Part shown: positions 15,014-21,606 of the stretch, piece by piece | Numbering within the stretch: position 1 is the first letter of the stretch | Layout of the letters: each line of letters opens with the position of its first letter | Assembly: GCA_023393825.1 (NCBI GenBank) | Contig: JAEXBW010000004.1 | Location: 1-21,606, forward strand | DNA length: 21,606 nt | Direction of reading: 5' to 3' | From: Elusimicrobiota bacterium | GTDB lineage: Bacteria; Elusimicrobiota; Elusimicrobia; Elusimicrobiales; Elusimicrobiaceae | Position numbers and translations under genes: made by a program | The notes under the pieces: generated by a model | Database searches by the model: none | What the model was told of the DNA's origin: nothing | What the model saw: the letters and a program-made list of their open reading frames with translations, nothing else

Positions 15014-16204
15014 TTATATGGTAAAACGGCCCTTTTCGTAAATTGTAAGCCTTTTGCCGTTTTTAAGCTTGACAGTTACCAATTTATCTTGCGTATTTAC
15101 CAAATCCCAATGCAAAGCGGATTGATTGTAACCTAACTGTTTTCTAAGTTTTGTATCCAGTTTTGAAGGGTTACCGATAAAAGTATCACTGTAACTTGAA
15201 CCTAAAGCAATGTGGCTGTTGCCGTTTTTACCGCCAAAGTTCTCATCGTAAAGAGTATCGGCCATAAAGCGGTCTATTTTTGAAAATCTTATGTCGGTAA
15301 GGGAATACTCCCCAACCTGCGATGCACCACGGTCTAATGATAGCATTTTTTTAAGAAATTCTTCACCCTGCTCGGCTTTTGCCTTTATAACGCGGCCCGC
15401 CTTAAATTCAAGCGATATATTTTCCACATAATTGCCGTTTCTGAAGGATTTTAAATCGCTAAAGTAAATGCCTTTTGTGCCGCGCCAGTCGGGCGAAGTG
15501 AAAATTTCAAAAGAGGGAATATTACAGCCGCCGCCGCTGATAAATTTGCGCTTTTCGCCTAAAGAAACTTCAAGGTCCATATCTTGCGACTGCGTTCTTA
15601 TAAGTTCTATCGGCAAGGCGGAGAGGCGTTTGGAAACTTCTTCAATTTCCGCCATAACTTCTTTCCATTTTTTAACGGGGTCTTTTTCTTTTAAAAAGCA
15701 GGCTTTTACTATTTGCTCTTCGTACTGCTTAAGGCTTAAATCCGCCTGAGAGGCCAGCCCCTGCGTGGGAAAATTAGCCAAAGTCCAAGAAAATAAACCT
15801 TTCTCTTCCCGCCCGTCCATAATAATGCGCATACCTTTTTTTGCTATCGTGGCAAGCGCGATTTTTTTGGGGTCGGCTTCCTTAAGCGCGGTTAAATCCT
15901 GCGGGGCGCGCAGGGCGATAAGCCCGTTAAGGTTTTGCGTAAATACCTTTTCCCACTCGGGGACAAATTTAAGCTGCTTATCGTTGGCGGAGGTAAAAAA
16001 TATTTTATTCATATTTTCGGTAAGATAGGGGCGCGGGAAAACATTATAACCCTGCGCTATAAGTTTGGCGTAAATTTCTTCCGCAAGCGGGAGAGCGGGC
16101 ATATCGTAACTTATCAGTATATTATCGCCCTGTTTGAACTTTCCCCCTCTGCGCGCGGCATTAAGCGCGAAAATAAGAACATCGGCATATTTTTTTAAGT
16201 CCAT
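15014..16204 (-). CDS. M29-family metallo-aminopeptidase
   Basis: A 396-residue cytosolic zinc/cobalt exopeptidase of the AmpS/PepS/AmpT type that removes N-terminal residues from peptides. All six metal ligands known from Thermus AmpT can be placed: Glu233 (PSFEIFTSP), Glu299 (ASQVGEYSL), His331 and Tyr338 (NSHIALGSSY), His365 and Asp367 (ALHWDLV). Overall similarity otherwise looks low, with a divergent N-terminal half, but length is normal. A GGGAG ribosome binding site lies seven bases before the ATG. It is a single-gene unit, divergent from the membrane protein at 16266 and closed by the hairpin at 14933-14972. Probable role: peptide use or turnover. Confidence 0.88.
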   Translation of the reverse strand: MDLKKYADVLIFALNAARRGGKFKQGDNILISYDMPALPLAEEIYAKLIAQGYNVFPRPYLTENMNKIFFTSANDKQLKFVPEWEKVFTQNLNGLIALRAPQDLTALKEADPKKIALATIAKKGMRIIMDGREEKGLFSWTLANFPTQGLASQADLSLKQYEEQIVKACFLKEKDPVKKWKEVMAEIEEVSKRLSALPIELIRTQSQDMDLEVSLGEKRKFISGGGCNIPSFEIFTSPDWRGTKGIYFSDLKSFRNGNYVENISLEFKAGRVIKAKAEQGEEFLKKMLSLDRGASQVGEYSLTDIRFSKIDRFMADTLYDENFGGKNGNSHIALGSSYSDTFIGNPSKLDTKLRKQLGYNQSALHWDLVNTQDKLVTVKLKNGKRLTIYEKGRFTI

Positions 16205-16265
16205 TTTTATCTCCCATTAAGCTATAATATTTATGATACTAAATAACTTTTTATAAGGTGATAAA
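16205..16265. promoter_or_regulatory. Divergent promoter region, aminopeptidase / membrane protein
   Basis: A consensus TATAAT stands at 16223-16228 on the plus strand, 38 bases before the start codon at 16266; a -35 box 17-18 bases upstream is poor. The minus strand reads TATTAT over the same bases. Ribosome binding sites are AAGGTG (16255-16260) for the plus gene and GGGAG for the aminopeptidase. Confidence 0.4.
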
Positions 16266-17018
16266 ATGAAGAAATTATTACTTATTTTAACGGCTCTTTT
16301 TGCAGTTTGCCCGCTTTTTGCCGACATAGCCCCCACCCCGCAGATAATATATAACTTTAACTACCAAACCTCCGCCCCGCTAAATATAGACCCTGCCGGC
16401 AGCGAACAGATACAATGCGACGATAATCAATGCTTAAGCGCGCAGCCGCTTGGCACTTACGGCATACAAAAACTTTATTGCACATCGTCCTCCTGCCATG
16501 CAATTTCTTACAGTTTTAAGCCTTACCAAAAACTTATAGTTAAGTTTTCCGACGGTAAAAAAAGGGAAACCGATGTTTTTAAAACTCCCGCTACATTAAG
16601 AAGCGCGGTACAGCTTAACGTGGGGGAAGATTCCTTAGACGCTATTGTGCTTCCCACCAAGCCGAAGGTTGATACTTTTTCCCAACATCATATGTTAGCT
16701 TCTCTTGTTATAATAATATCTTTGGAAGTTGCCGCAGGGCTTTTGTATTTGCTTTCGGGCGGGTTGCCGCTTACTATCTTGCTGTATCTGCTTGGCGCAA
16801 ATTTGCTTACAATACCGTTTACGTGGTGGGTATTGTCGGATATGGTTTCAAATATGGCTTTCCTTTGGGGTTTTAAGTTTATTTTTGAACTCTTCTTTGT
16901 CTACCTGCTTGCTAAAAAGAAAATATCTTTTAAGGATGCCGCGGGCCTTGTTATGATGGCAAATATAACGGGCTTTGTATTTGGGCAGATGATAACCTTT
17001 ATGGTAGCTTCAATGTAA
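16266..17018 (+). CDS. Unknown membrane protein with signal peptide and paired-cysteine exported domain
   Basis: I do not recognise a named family. The 250-residue protein starts with a clear signal peptide (MKKLLLILTALFAVCPLFA, cleavage likely after Ala19). An exported domain of about 120 residues has two C-x4-C pairs (Cys51/Cys56 and Cys72/Cys77) and then a segment KPYQKLIVKFSDGKKRETDVF that looks like an ordinary beta-rich domain. About four transmembrane helices follow (roughly 143-165, 168-190, 197-217, 224-247). A good AAGGTG ribosome binding site supports the start. It is a single-gene unit ending in a strong terminator. The cysteine pairs may form disulfides or bind metal in the periplasm; no function is assigned. 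Confidence 0.7.
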   Translation: MKKLLLILTALFAVCPLFADIAPTPQIIYNFNYQTSAPLNIDPAGSEQIQCDDNQCLSAQPLGTYGIQKLYCTSSSCHAISYSFKPYQKLIVKFSDGKKRETDVFKTPATLRSAVQLNVGEDSLDAIVLPTKPKVDTFSQHHMLASLVIIISLEVAAGLLYLLSGGLPLTILLYLLGANLLTIPFTWWVLSDMVSNMAFLWGFKFIFELFFVYLLAKKKISFKDAAGLVMMANITGFVFGQMITFMVASM

Positions 17019-17037
17019 AAACAATCTTTATAAAAAT

Positions 17038-17074
17038 AAAAAAATCCCCGTCCAAAAAAACGGGGATTTTTTTA
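17038..17074. terminator. Bidirectional Rho-independent terminator
   Basis: A-rich ATCCCCGT (to 17051) pairs with ACGGGGAT (from 17060) and flanking A's pair with T's, about 14 base pairs with an eight-base A-rich loop. T-runs follow on both strands. It separates the convergent genes ending at 17018 (plus) and 17098 (minus). Confidence 0.93.
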
Positions 17075-17097
17075 TTTGTTTTTATTAAACTTAAAAA

Positions 17098-17835
17098 CTA
17101 TTTTTTGCACCACACGGTGCGGACGGAAGCAATTTCTTTACCGTCGGCGGGGCGGGTTAAGATATGCCAATAAACGCCGTCTTCCGCGGGATAGACAGAG
17201 GCGGTAATTTCGTCCGCCTGTTTAACTTCCGCACGGTAATTAATTATAAGGTCTTCCAGCTGCAAGCCTTCGCGCAGGTCTGCGGGCATAGCGTCTATGG
17301 CCCACGCGCTGAAGTGAGCATTATTAACGTGCGCGTTGGAGTCTATGTCCTCCAGTCTGGCAATTACTTTTATGGAATTTAAAGGGGTAACTCCGTCAAA
17401 CTTAGGCGTTCTTATGTCGCTTGCTTCCATAACGGGCGCTGGGTTTTGCGGGTTAAGGTCAAGCAAAGACTGCGGGTTGCGGACAATTCTGCGCTTTGCA
17501 AGGTCTAAAATAACCCACCAGCTTATGCCTTTTGCAATTTCTTCGCCCTGCTGGTTGTACATAATAAAATCTCTTCTGCTTTGCAGCTTGTCGGACATGC
17601 AATGCCAAGTCTTTATGCTTATATTTTGTACACCCTTAACTTCTTTTAAAAGTTTAATTTCAAATTTGGTTATAACCCAGGCAATACCTTTGGGGGACAT
17701 TTCCTCCCACCCGAAGGATAGATTGTGTGCGTCTTCCCCTGCTGATTCCTGAAAGTAATTAAGTAAAGTCCAAAGCGGAATAAGACCGTTTTGGTCCATT
17801 TCGTGGTATCTTGCTTTAAAAGTTATATCTAACAT
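17098..17835 (-). CDS. Acyl-ACP thioesterase (FatA/FatB-type double hotdog)
   Basis: A 245-residue enzyme that hydrolyses acyl-ACP to free fatty acid or related acids. It has two hotdog repeats: the first opens with DITFKARYHEMDQNG (3-17), the second holds the catalytic block DIDSNAHVNNAHF (163-175), with Asp165, Asn167 and His169 in the plant FatB pattern D-x-N-x-H, and Glu203 in NYRAEV in place of the fourth catalytic residue. KGISWWVILDL (102-112) is also family-typical. I chose ATG 17835, with AGAGGG six bases upstream; the frame stays open further to 18045, but that extension runs through an inverted-repeat element and does not resemble the family. A promoter with a palindrome lies directly upstream. 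Confidence 0.9.
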   Translation of the reverse strand: MLDITFKARYHEMDQNGLIPLWTLLNYFQESAGEDAHNLSFGWEEMSPKGIAWVITKFEIKLLKEVKGVQNISIKTWHCMSDKLQSRRDFIMYNQQGEEIAKGISWWVILDLAKRRIVRNPQSLLDLNPQNPAPVMEASDIRTPKFDGVTPLNSIKVIARLEDIDSNAHVNNAHFSAWAIDAMPADLREGLQLEDLIINYRAEVKQADEITASVYPAEDGVYWHILTRPADGKEIASVRTVWCKK

Positions 17836-17858
17836 AAAAACCCTCTTCTTTTTATTTA

Positions 17859-17890
17859 ATTCTACAAAATTAACACGGGGAAATTCCCCG
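17859..17890 (-). promoter_or_regulatory. Candidate promoter with operator-like palindrome ahead of the thioesterase gene
   Basis: TAGAAT (17864-17859, minus strand) would serve as -10, about 24 bases before the start codon. The palindrome CGGGGAAATTCCCCG (17876-17890) covers where the -35 box should be and no good -35 hexamer is seen, so binding of a regulator there is plausible. Confidence 0.4.
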
Positions 17891-17952
17891 CCCCGCCCCA
17901 GCTTGATATGTTTTGCCGTATCTTTAAATGGAGCAAACCTTTTTTGCAAGGA

Positions 17953-18060
17953 TTTTGCGGCAAGACGCGGAGCGGGGAGGGAAGGATACCGCGAGGTGCG
18001 GCGGCGCACTCCCGTTCCCCCATATCTCACCGACCGAAGCGACAAAGTATTGCCGCAAAA
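17953..18060. repeat. GC-rich element with perfect 11-base terminal inverted repeats
   Basis: TTTTGCGGCAA (17953-17963) and TTGCCGCAAAA (18050-18060) are exact reverse complements enclosing 86 bases that are clearly more GC-rich than the surroundings, including a smaller hairpin GTGCG/CGCAC (about 17993-18009). No coding family is seen in it and no target-site duplication is obvious. It resembles a miniature inverted-repeat element or a structured RNA, and fills the gap between the thioesterase promoter and the alcohol dehydrogenase terminator. Confidence 0.45.
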
Positions 18061-18067
18061 GCCGCCG

Positions 18068-18106
18068 CAAAAAAAGTCCTGGGTTTCTAAGCTAACCCAG
18101 GACTTG
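18068..18106 (-). terminator. Rho-independent terminator of the alcohol dehydrogenase gene
   Basis: AAGTCCTGGGTT (18074-18085) pairs with AACCCAGGACTT (18094-18105), 12 base pairs with an eight-base loop. On the minus strand it is followed by a run of seven T's. It lies 30 bases past the stop of the gene at 18135. Confidence 0.93.
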
Positions 18107-18134
18107 GTGTTGTGTTGTGTTTGCAGTCAGTACA

Positions 18135-19349
18135 TTATTTATTGTACGGGACTAAAGCTTCGCTGTATATCGCTTTCACTATTTCTTTGGTGGCATTGTT
18201 GGGCGCGACGCTCAACAAAAGGCCCAAAGAGGGTGTGGTAAAAGCAAGGTTTACAAGCTTATCAACGTCTTGGGCGGTAAAGCCTTCGTCTTTAAGCTTC
18301 TTATTTGCGCCGACGGAAAAGAGCCACTTTTCAACAGCTTTGGCTGCTTTTTCCGCCTCGTCTTTATGGCCTTTAAGCGCGGGCGCTATTGGCGCTAAAA
18401 CGGCGGCAAGCGTGTTGGGCCTATCAGCATAAATATACTTTACAACGCCCGGCAGCAAGACAGCCAAACCTAAGCCGTGGGTAAGGTCGGGCTTAACGGC
18501 GCTGAGCGGATGCTCTAAGGCGTGAGTATAGTGCAAAAGACCATTATCAAAGCTGATACCCGCTATCAACGCGGCATACGCCAAAAAGTATCTGGCCTCT
18601 AAGTCTTTAGGGTCTTTTAAAGCAACGGGCAAGTATTTTGCTACAAGGCTGACGACGGAGAGCGCAAGGTCTATCGCAAAGGGCGAGGCCGCTTTTGTGG
18701 TAGAAGCTTCCACAACGTGGTTTACCGCGTCTATGGAAACATATCTGGTCTGCTCTTCGCTAAGGCCCGTCATAAGGGCAGGGTCGTCAATGGAATATAA
18801 AGGATAGAGGCAGTCGTAAGCTATAGCGGGTTTAAAATCCTTTTCCAAAATACTTACAACGGCAAAGCGGTTAGCTTCGGAACCTGTTCCGTGCGTAAGG
18901 TTAATGGCAATAATCGGCGCGGCTTCCGTAGGAGTAAAAGCAAATTCGTAAAGTTCGGCCGCGGTTCTGTTGGGGTACTTCATTATAACGGCAACGCTTT
19001 TGCCTGCGTCTATGGCAGAGCCTCCGCCGATAGCCAAAACAGCCTTTGCGCCAAAGTCTGCGGCAAGTTTAGCGGCAGCGTCCACCTGATGAGTGGTCGG
19101 ATTGGGCATTACGCCGTCGTAATGGACATAAGTTATATTATTGGCGGCAAGCGCTTTTTGCACATGGTCCCACGCGCCTGTTTTTTTGTATGCGCCTTTG
19201 CCCGTAACAATTACAAGCTTATCAAGGCCCCTTGCTTTCAAATCTTTTGCGATATCATTTATCTTTGTTATCGCCCCCACGCCAAAATATACGGTTGAGC
19301 GGCAGCGGATTTCTTTTACTTCGTTTATGTTAATATCTTTTTCCCACAT
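18135..19349 (-). CDS. Iron-containing (group III) alcohol dehydrogenase
   Basis: A 404-residue NAD(P)-dependent oxidoreductase that interconverts aldehydes or ketones and alcohols, probably in fermentation. The Rossmann part shows AIGGGSAIDAGKS (106-118). Metal ligands align with FucO: Asp207 and His211 (SIDAVNHVVEA), His276 and His291 (HYTHALEHPLSAVKPDLTHG), with His280 in the place of the catalytic-region histidine. THGTGSEANRF (152-162) is also typical. No N-terminal aldehyde dehydrogenase domain is fused. AGGAGGG lies just before the ATG. It is a single-gene unit with its own promoter, palindromic operator-like sequence and terminator, suggesting dedicated regulation. Butanol, ethanol or 1,3-propanediol type substrates cannot be told apart. 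Confidence 0.92.
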   Translation of the reverse strand: MWEKDININEVKEIRCRSTVYFGVGAITKINDIAKDLKARGLDKLVIVTGKGAYKKTGAWDHVQKALAANNITYVHYDGVMPNPTTHQVDAAAKLAADFGAKAVLAIGGGSAIDAGKSVAVIMKYPNRTAAELYEFAFTPTEAAPIIAINLTHGTGSEANRFAVVSILEKDFKPAIAYDCLYPLYSIDDPALMTGLSEEQTRYVSIDAVNHVVEASTTKAASPFAIDLALSVVSLVAKYLPVALKDPKDLEARYFLAYAALIAGISFDNGLLHYTHALEHPLSAVKPDLTHGLGLAVLLPGVVKYIYADRPNTLAAVLAPIAPALKGHKDEAEKAAKAVEKWLFSVGANKKLKDEGFTAQDVDKLVNLAFTTPSLGLLLSVAPNNATKEIVKAIYSEALVPYNK

Positions 19350-19380
19350 ACACCCTCCTATAAGGCAAGATAGATACTTT

Positions 19381-19430
19381 ATATATCTATTGTTAGATAT
19401 ATTATATATCTATTTAATGCGTTCGCGCAA
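19381..19430 (-). promoter_or_regulatory. Promoter and tandem operator-like palindromes of the alcohol dehydrogenase gene
   Basis: On the minus strand TTGCGC (19430-19425) and TATAAT (19406-19401) are 18 bases apart. The -10 lies inside a perfect 19-base palindrome (19394-19412, arms TAGATATAT and ATATATCTA with one central base). A third copy of the arm (19381-19389) makes a second perfect inverted repeat with the middle arm, spaced four bases. The arrangement over -10 and start site is typical of repressor binding. Confidence 0.6.
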
Positions 19431-19474
19431 GTTTTTAATTTTTACCGTCTTAAAACTAGGGTTGACATAATGGC

Positions 19475-19515
19475 ATAAAAAACCCGCTCCCCTTGTTTTT
19501 TTGGGGAAGCGGGTT
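19475..19515 (-). terminator. Rho-independent terminator after the pilin gene
   Basis: AACCCGCTCCCC (19481-19492) pairs with GGGG-A-AGCGGGTT (19503-19515) with one bulged A and a T-rich loop. Read on the minus strand the stem is followed by TTTTTT. It is 17 bases past the pilin stop codon. Confidence 0.9.
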
Positions 19516-19532
19516 GTGCGAAATCGGCATTA

Positions 19533-20042
19533 TTACATAAACTTGCAGCTGGTCCTGTCGGCGCTTTCGGTTTGCGGGTTATCGCCGCACAAACTTTGGC
19601 AAACTTTATTAAAAAATTCAAACCTTGCTCCGCGGTATGCCTGACAGGAAAATACCCTGTCGGAATAACTGTACTGCAAATTATAATTGGCGCCGCTCGG
19701 GCCTCTGTTTGCCCAGGTTGCATTGCCGTAATAAAGGTAGTACCTCCACTGCGCGGAAGGCGAAACCCAAGCATCGCCGCCTATTGCGGCATAAGGCTCC
19801 CTCCTTCCCGTAGGCATTGTTATGGAAAGATTATCCCAATCGTCCACGGGCGGATACGCGCCGTGTTCCAGCCTGTAAACCTCCACGGCTTTGGAAATAC
19901 TTTTAATATTAGTAATGGCATCGGCGGCGCGGCTTTTTTCCACCGCGATATTAAAAATAGGCACAGCTATTACTGTTAATATAGCTATTATAAGGACGAC
20001 AACCAAAAGCTCTATTAAAGTAAAACCCTTGTTAAGCATCAT
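19533..20042 (-). CDS. Type IV pilin-like (pseudopilin) protein
   Basis: A 169-residue prepilin. The leader MMLNKG is cut before Phe7 by prepilin peptidase, followed by FTLIELLVVVLIIAILTVIA, with Glu11 as the conserved Glu5 of the mature protein. The N-terminal helix continues to about residue 60. The globular part is tryptophan/tyrosine-rich and carries Cys133, Cys148, Cys152 and Cys166, likely disulfides. Pilins of this pattern are abundant in Elusimicrobiota as I remember them. The first ATG is preceded by CAGGG; a second ATG follows immediately and is equally possible. The start overlaps the end of the upstream gene by 11 bases, so translation is coupled. Major pilin, minor pilin or secretion pseudopilin cannot be decided. 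Confidence 0.9.
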   Translation of the reverse strand: MMLNKGFTLIELLVVVLIIAILTVIAVPIFNIAVEKSRAADAITNIKSISKAVEVYRLEHGAYPPVDDWDNLSITMPTGRREPYAAIGGDAWVSPSAQWRYYLYYGNATWANRGPSGANYNLQYSYSDRVFSCQAYRGARFEFFNKVCQSLCGDNPQTESADRTSCKFM

Positions 20043-20964
20043 TCAACCCTGTGTATTTCTTAAATTCCGAAACCGCGTCATAACTGTTTCCGTAAGAAGT
20101 AAGCAAGGTGTAAACTTCGGAAGAATCTTTAAATTTTACTACAAGTATTTTACTGTTATTATTTTGCGGCGCGCCGTTGTCTTCTTTGCTTTGCAGGCTT
20201 TCTTCTTTCACAAAGCCGCCAAGCAAACCCGCCGCCTTAAGCATGATAGTTACCGTAATAGGCATTGAAAGCCCTTTAAGCTGGCATATCTGCTGCATAT
20301 ATAAAGCATAAGCTTTCCAATATTTTGGCGCGGTTTCAACGCGGATATCAAGTAAATCTGCAAGCGGGCGAGCATCTTCGTATTTTTTTAGCAAGTTATA
20401 GGGATATATTTTAAGAATGCCTTGGGCTAAGTGCGCTTCCAATATATTCTTTTCCCTTAAGCCGCTCTTAATGCCCGACCATAAAATCATTGCGGCAAAA
20501 GCCGTAAAGAAAATCCCAAAACCCAATAATATTTTTTGACTGTATTTTACGCTGAAATCTTTTTGAGTATTTAGCATACCCTCTATTTGGCGCACCATCT
20601 TTTGCTTGCTGCCATAGCCTGAACTTGAGTAATTTGCAAAAGGTACCCCCGTGGCGTTAGCCGCATTTAAAACAATGCTGTATGTGTCGCCGTCGCTGTC
20701 TTCATGCGTTTTAACTTCCGCGCCCAAAAAATCCTTTAATATAATCCTATTCGTCTTAAAAGGCAATAGGCCTTGGCGCGTAAGCTCACAATTAACAGCA
20801 GTGCCTATACGGTGGCACTCTAAGACAGGGCTGAAATAGCCGAAAAAACTTAAAAATCCGCCAAGCCCCAAAAACAAAGCGCCAAAGATAAGCGGCGTGA
20901 TAGAGCTTGCGGAATCTTTAAGAATGAGAACTTCATTCTTTTTGTTTTTAAATTTTAATCCCAT
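20032..20964 (-). CDS. Unknown two-transmembrane protein upstream of the pilin gene
   Basis: Family not recognised. The 310-residue protein has a short charged N-terminus, TM1 at about 22-44, an external or cytoplasmic domain with HEDSDGDTYSIVLNAANATG (87-106) and a G/S-rich loop followed by QKMVRQIEGML, then TM2 at about 144-163 and a soluble C-terminal half of about 145 residues. The middle part resembles small beta-rich domains of other two-TM unknown proteins. I chose ATG 20964, with AAGGGGAA just upstream, over ATG 21006, whose purine run touches the start codon. It overlaps the ferredoxin gene by 17 bases and the pilin gene by 11, so the three are likely one transcript. Confidence 0.65.
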   Translation of the reverse strand: MGLKFKNKKNEVLILKDSASSITPLIFGALFLGLGGFLSFFGYFSPVLECHRIGTAVNCELTRQGLLPFKTNRIILKDFLGAEVKTHEDSDGDTYSIVLNAANATGVPFANYSSSGYGSKQKMVRQIEGMLNTQKDFSVKYSQKILLGFGIFFTAFAAMILWSGIKSGLREKNILEAHLAQGILKIYPYNLLKKYEDARPLADLLDIRVETAPKYWKAYALYMQQICQLKGLSMPITVTIMLKAAGLLGGFVKEESLQSKEDNGAPQNNNSKILVVKFKDSSEVYTLLTSYGNSYDAVSEFKKYTGLNDA

Positions 20965-21606
20965 TGTTCCCCTTATGAAACGGCCTATGGAAAGCTTTAT
21001 AAGCATCTCCCTTAAAAATAAATCTACTTTTTATTGCGCCTGTAGGGCAATAGGAAACACAGCGCATACAATACTGGCATTTTACGCCAAACTCGGGCAA
21101 GCCGTTTTTATAAGTTATATTGCCAACGGGGCATAAAGCCGCGCAACGCCCGCATTTTGTGCATTTCTCCGCTTTTACTTTATTATTGAAAAGACGCTGC
21201 ATCCACCCCACCTTCCAAGTTGCTGTTGCCGCGCGGTAAAACATATAAGAGCATAAAGATAATAATCCTCCGTTCTTCCACGCGGCGTCGCCCATAGCAA
21301 AGGCGGAGGCAAAATCTCTTATCTCCCTAAGGCCTTTTGCGCGAATAATTTTATTTTTTTCCTCATCTTCAATAACAAAGATATTTGACGGCATTATAGC
21401 CGTGGCAGAGGCAACAGGATTGAAGCCTTTCGCACTTAAAATCTTTTTAAGTTTACCTTCCATTCCCCATGCGCTGCCGCCCATAGTGGCAAACATAAAA
21501 ACTTTAGTTCCGTTAACTTTAGGCAGAGCGCGTATAAAATCAAACACAAAAGGATAAGAAAAGCACATAGCAACGGGAAAGGCCAAACCCAAAATATTAT
21601 TTTTAT
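20948..21606 (-). CDS. EFR1-type ferredoxin: flavodoxin-like domain plus two [4Fe-4S] clusters (5' end outside window)
   Basis: The frame is open to the window edge, so the beginning is missing; a TTG at 21592 is only an internal codon. The visible part starts in the middle of a flavodoxin-like domain (LGLAFPVAMCFSYPFVFDFI and FMFATMGGSAWG), as in EFR1-family proteins. A linker follows and then two bacterial ferredoxin motifs, CTKCGRCAALCPVGN and CQYCMRCVSYCPTGA, each C-x2-C-x2-C-x3-C-P. Such proteins are thought to be electron carriers in anaerobes. It is the first visible gene of the transcript leading to the two-TM protein and pilin, with which no functional link is obvious. Confidence 0.85.
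   Translation of the reverse strand, partial: KNNILGLAFPVAMCFSYPFVFDFIRALPKVNGTKVFMFATMGGSAWGMEGKLKKILSAKGFNPVASATAIMPSNIFVIEDEEKNKIIRAKGLREIRDFASAFAMGDAAWKNGGLLSLCSYMFYRAATATWKVGWMQRLFNNKVKAEKCTKCGRCAALCPVGNITYKNGLPEFGVKCQYCMRCVSYCPTGAIKSRFIFKGDAYKAFHRPFHKGNNGIKI

Noticed and set aside
17836..18045. N-terminal extension of the thioesterase frame to 18045
   Set aside because: The extension is basic, low in family resemblance and runs through the inverted-repeat element and the candidate promoter; ATG 17835 has a good ribosome binding site and matches the family start.
17903..18241. Plus-strand frame of 112 codons across the repeat element and the dehydrogenase terminator
   Set aside because: It crosses a strong terminator and the end of the opposite gene and has a composition dictated by the GC-rich repeat.
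20965..21006. Upstream start at 21006 for the two-TM protein
   Set aside because: The purine run touches the start codon, while ATG 20964 has AAGGGGAA at a usable distance; the extra residues lie in the ferredoxin gene.

Overview
The window looks like a chromosomal segment of an anaerobic, diderm (Gram-negative) bacterium. The diderm inference rests on an LptF/LptG-type lipopolysaccharide transport permease (window edge) and a heptose-phosphate adenylyltransferase. The anaerobic inference rests on an oxygen-sensitive class III ribonucleotide reductase, a radical-SAM activase and an EFR1-type ferredoxin. Gene style, especially the type IV pilin with Cys-rich tail and the moderate-to-low GC, reminds me of Elusimicrobiota (Elusimicrobium and gut relatives). 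That assignment is from memory and could not be checked here. No rRNA, tRNA, CRISPR array or transposase gene was seen.

Layout: (1) 1-549: start of an lptF/G-like gene on the minus strand, then a gene-free stretch with an inverted-repeat element. (2) 550-6497, plus strand: a tight operon of phosphohexomutase, enolase, FtsB/DivIC-like protein, metallo-hydrolase, HAD phosphatase, Lgt and RluA-family pseudouridine synthase, mostly with overlapping ends. (3) 6500-6958: tspO on the minus strand, divergent from 7018-11572, which carries a biotin/lipoyl-carrier protein, biotin carboxylase, heptose-P adenylyltransferase, a serine-palmitoyltransferase-like enzyme and a GNAT-fold protein, closed by a bidirectional terminator. 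(4) 11641-14684, minus strand: an anaerobic ribonucleotide reductase operon in which the glycyl-radical domain is encoded by its own 64-codon gene. (5) 15014-17018: an M29 aminopeptidase divergent from an unknown signal-peptide membrane protein. (6) 17098-21606, minus strand: acyl-ACP thioesterase, iron-type alcohol dehydrogenase, type IV pilin, a two-TM unknown protein and an EFR1-type ferredoxin cut by the window edge.

How they fit: hexose-P mutase and enolase serve central carbon flow; the acc genes, the thioesterase and the SPT/GNAT pair point to acyl-chain and possibly sphingoid-lipid synthesis for the envelope; Lgt, heptose-P adenylyltransferase and LptF/G serve envelope assembly; the nrd operon supplies dNTPs without oxygen. 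The most notable items are the split class III ribonucleotide reductase (large chain without a glycyl-radical site, small chain carrying it, with a long hairpin between the two genes), the SPT-like/GNAT pair as a candidate ceramide-type lipid route, the carrier protein whose attachment motif is a hybrid of biotin and lipoyl motifs, and operator-like palindromes in front of the alcohol dehydrogenase and thioesterase genes.
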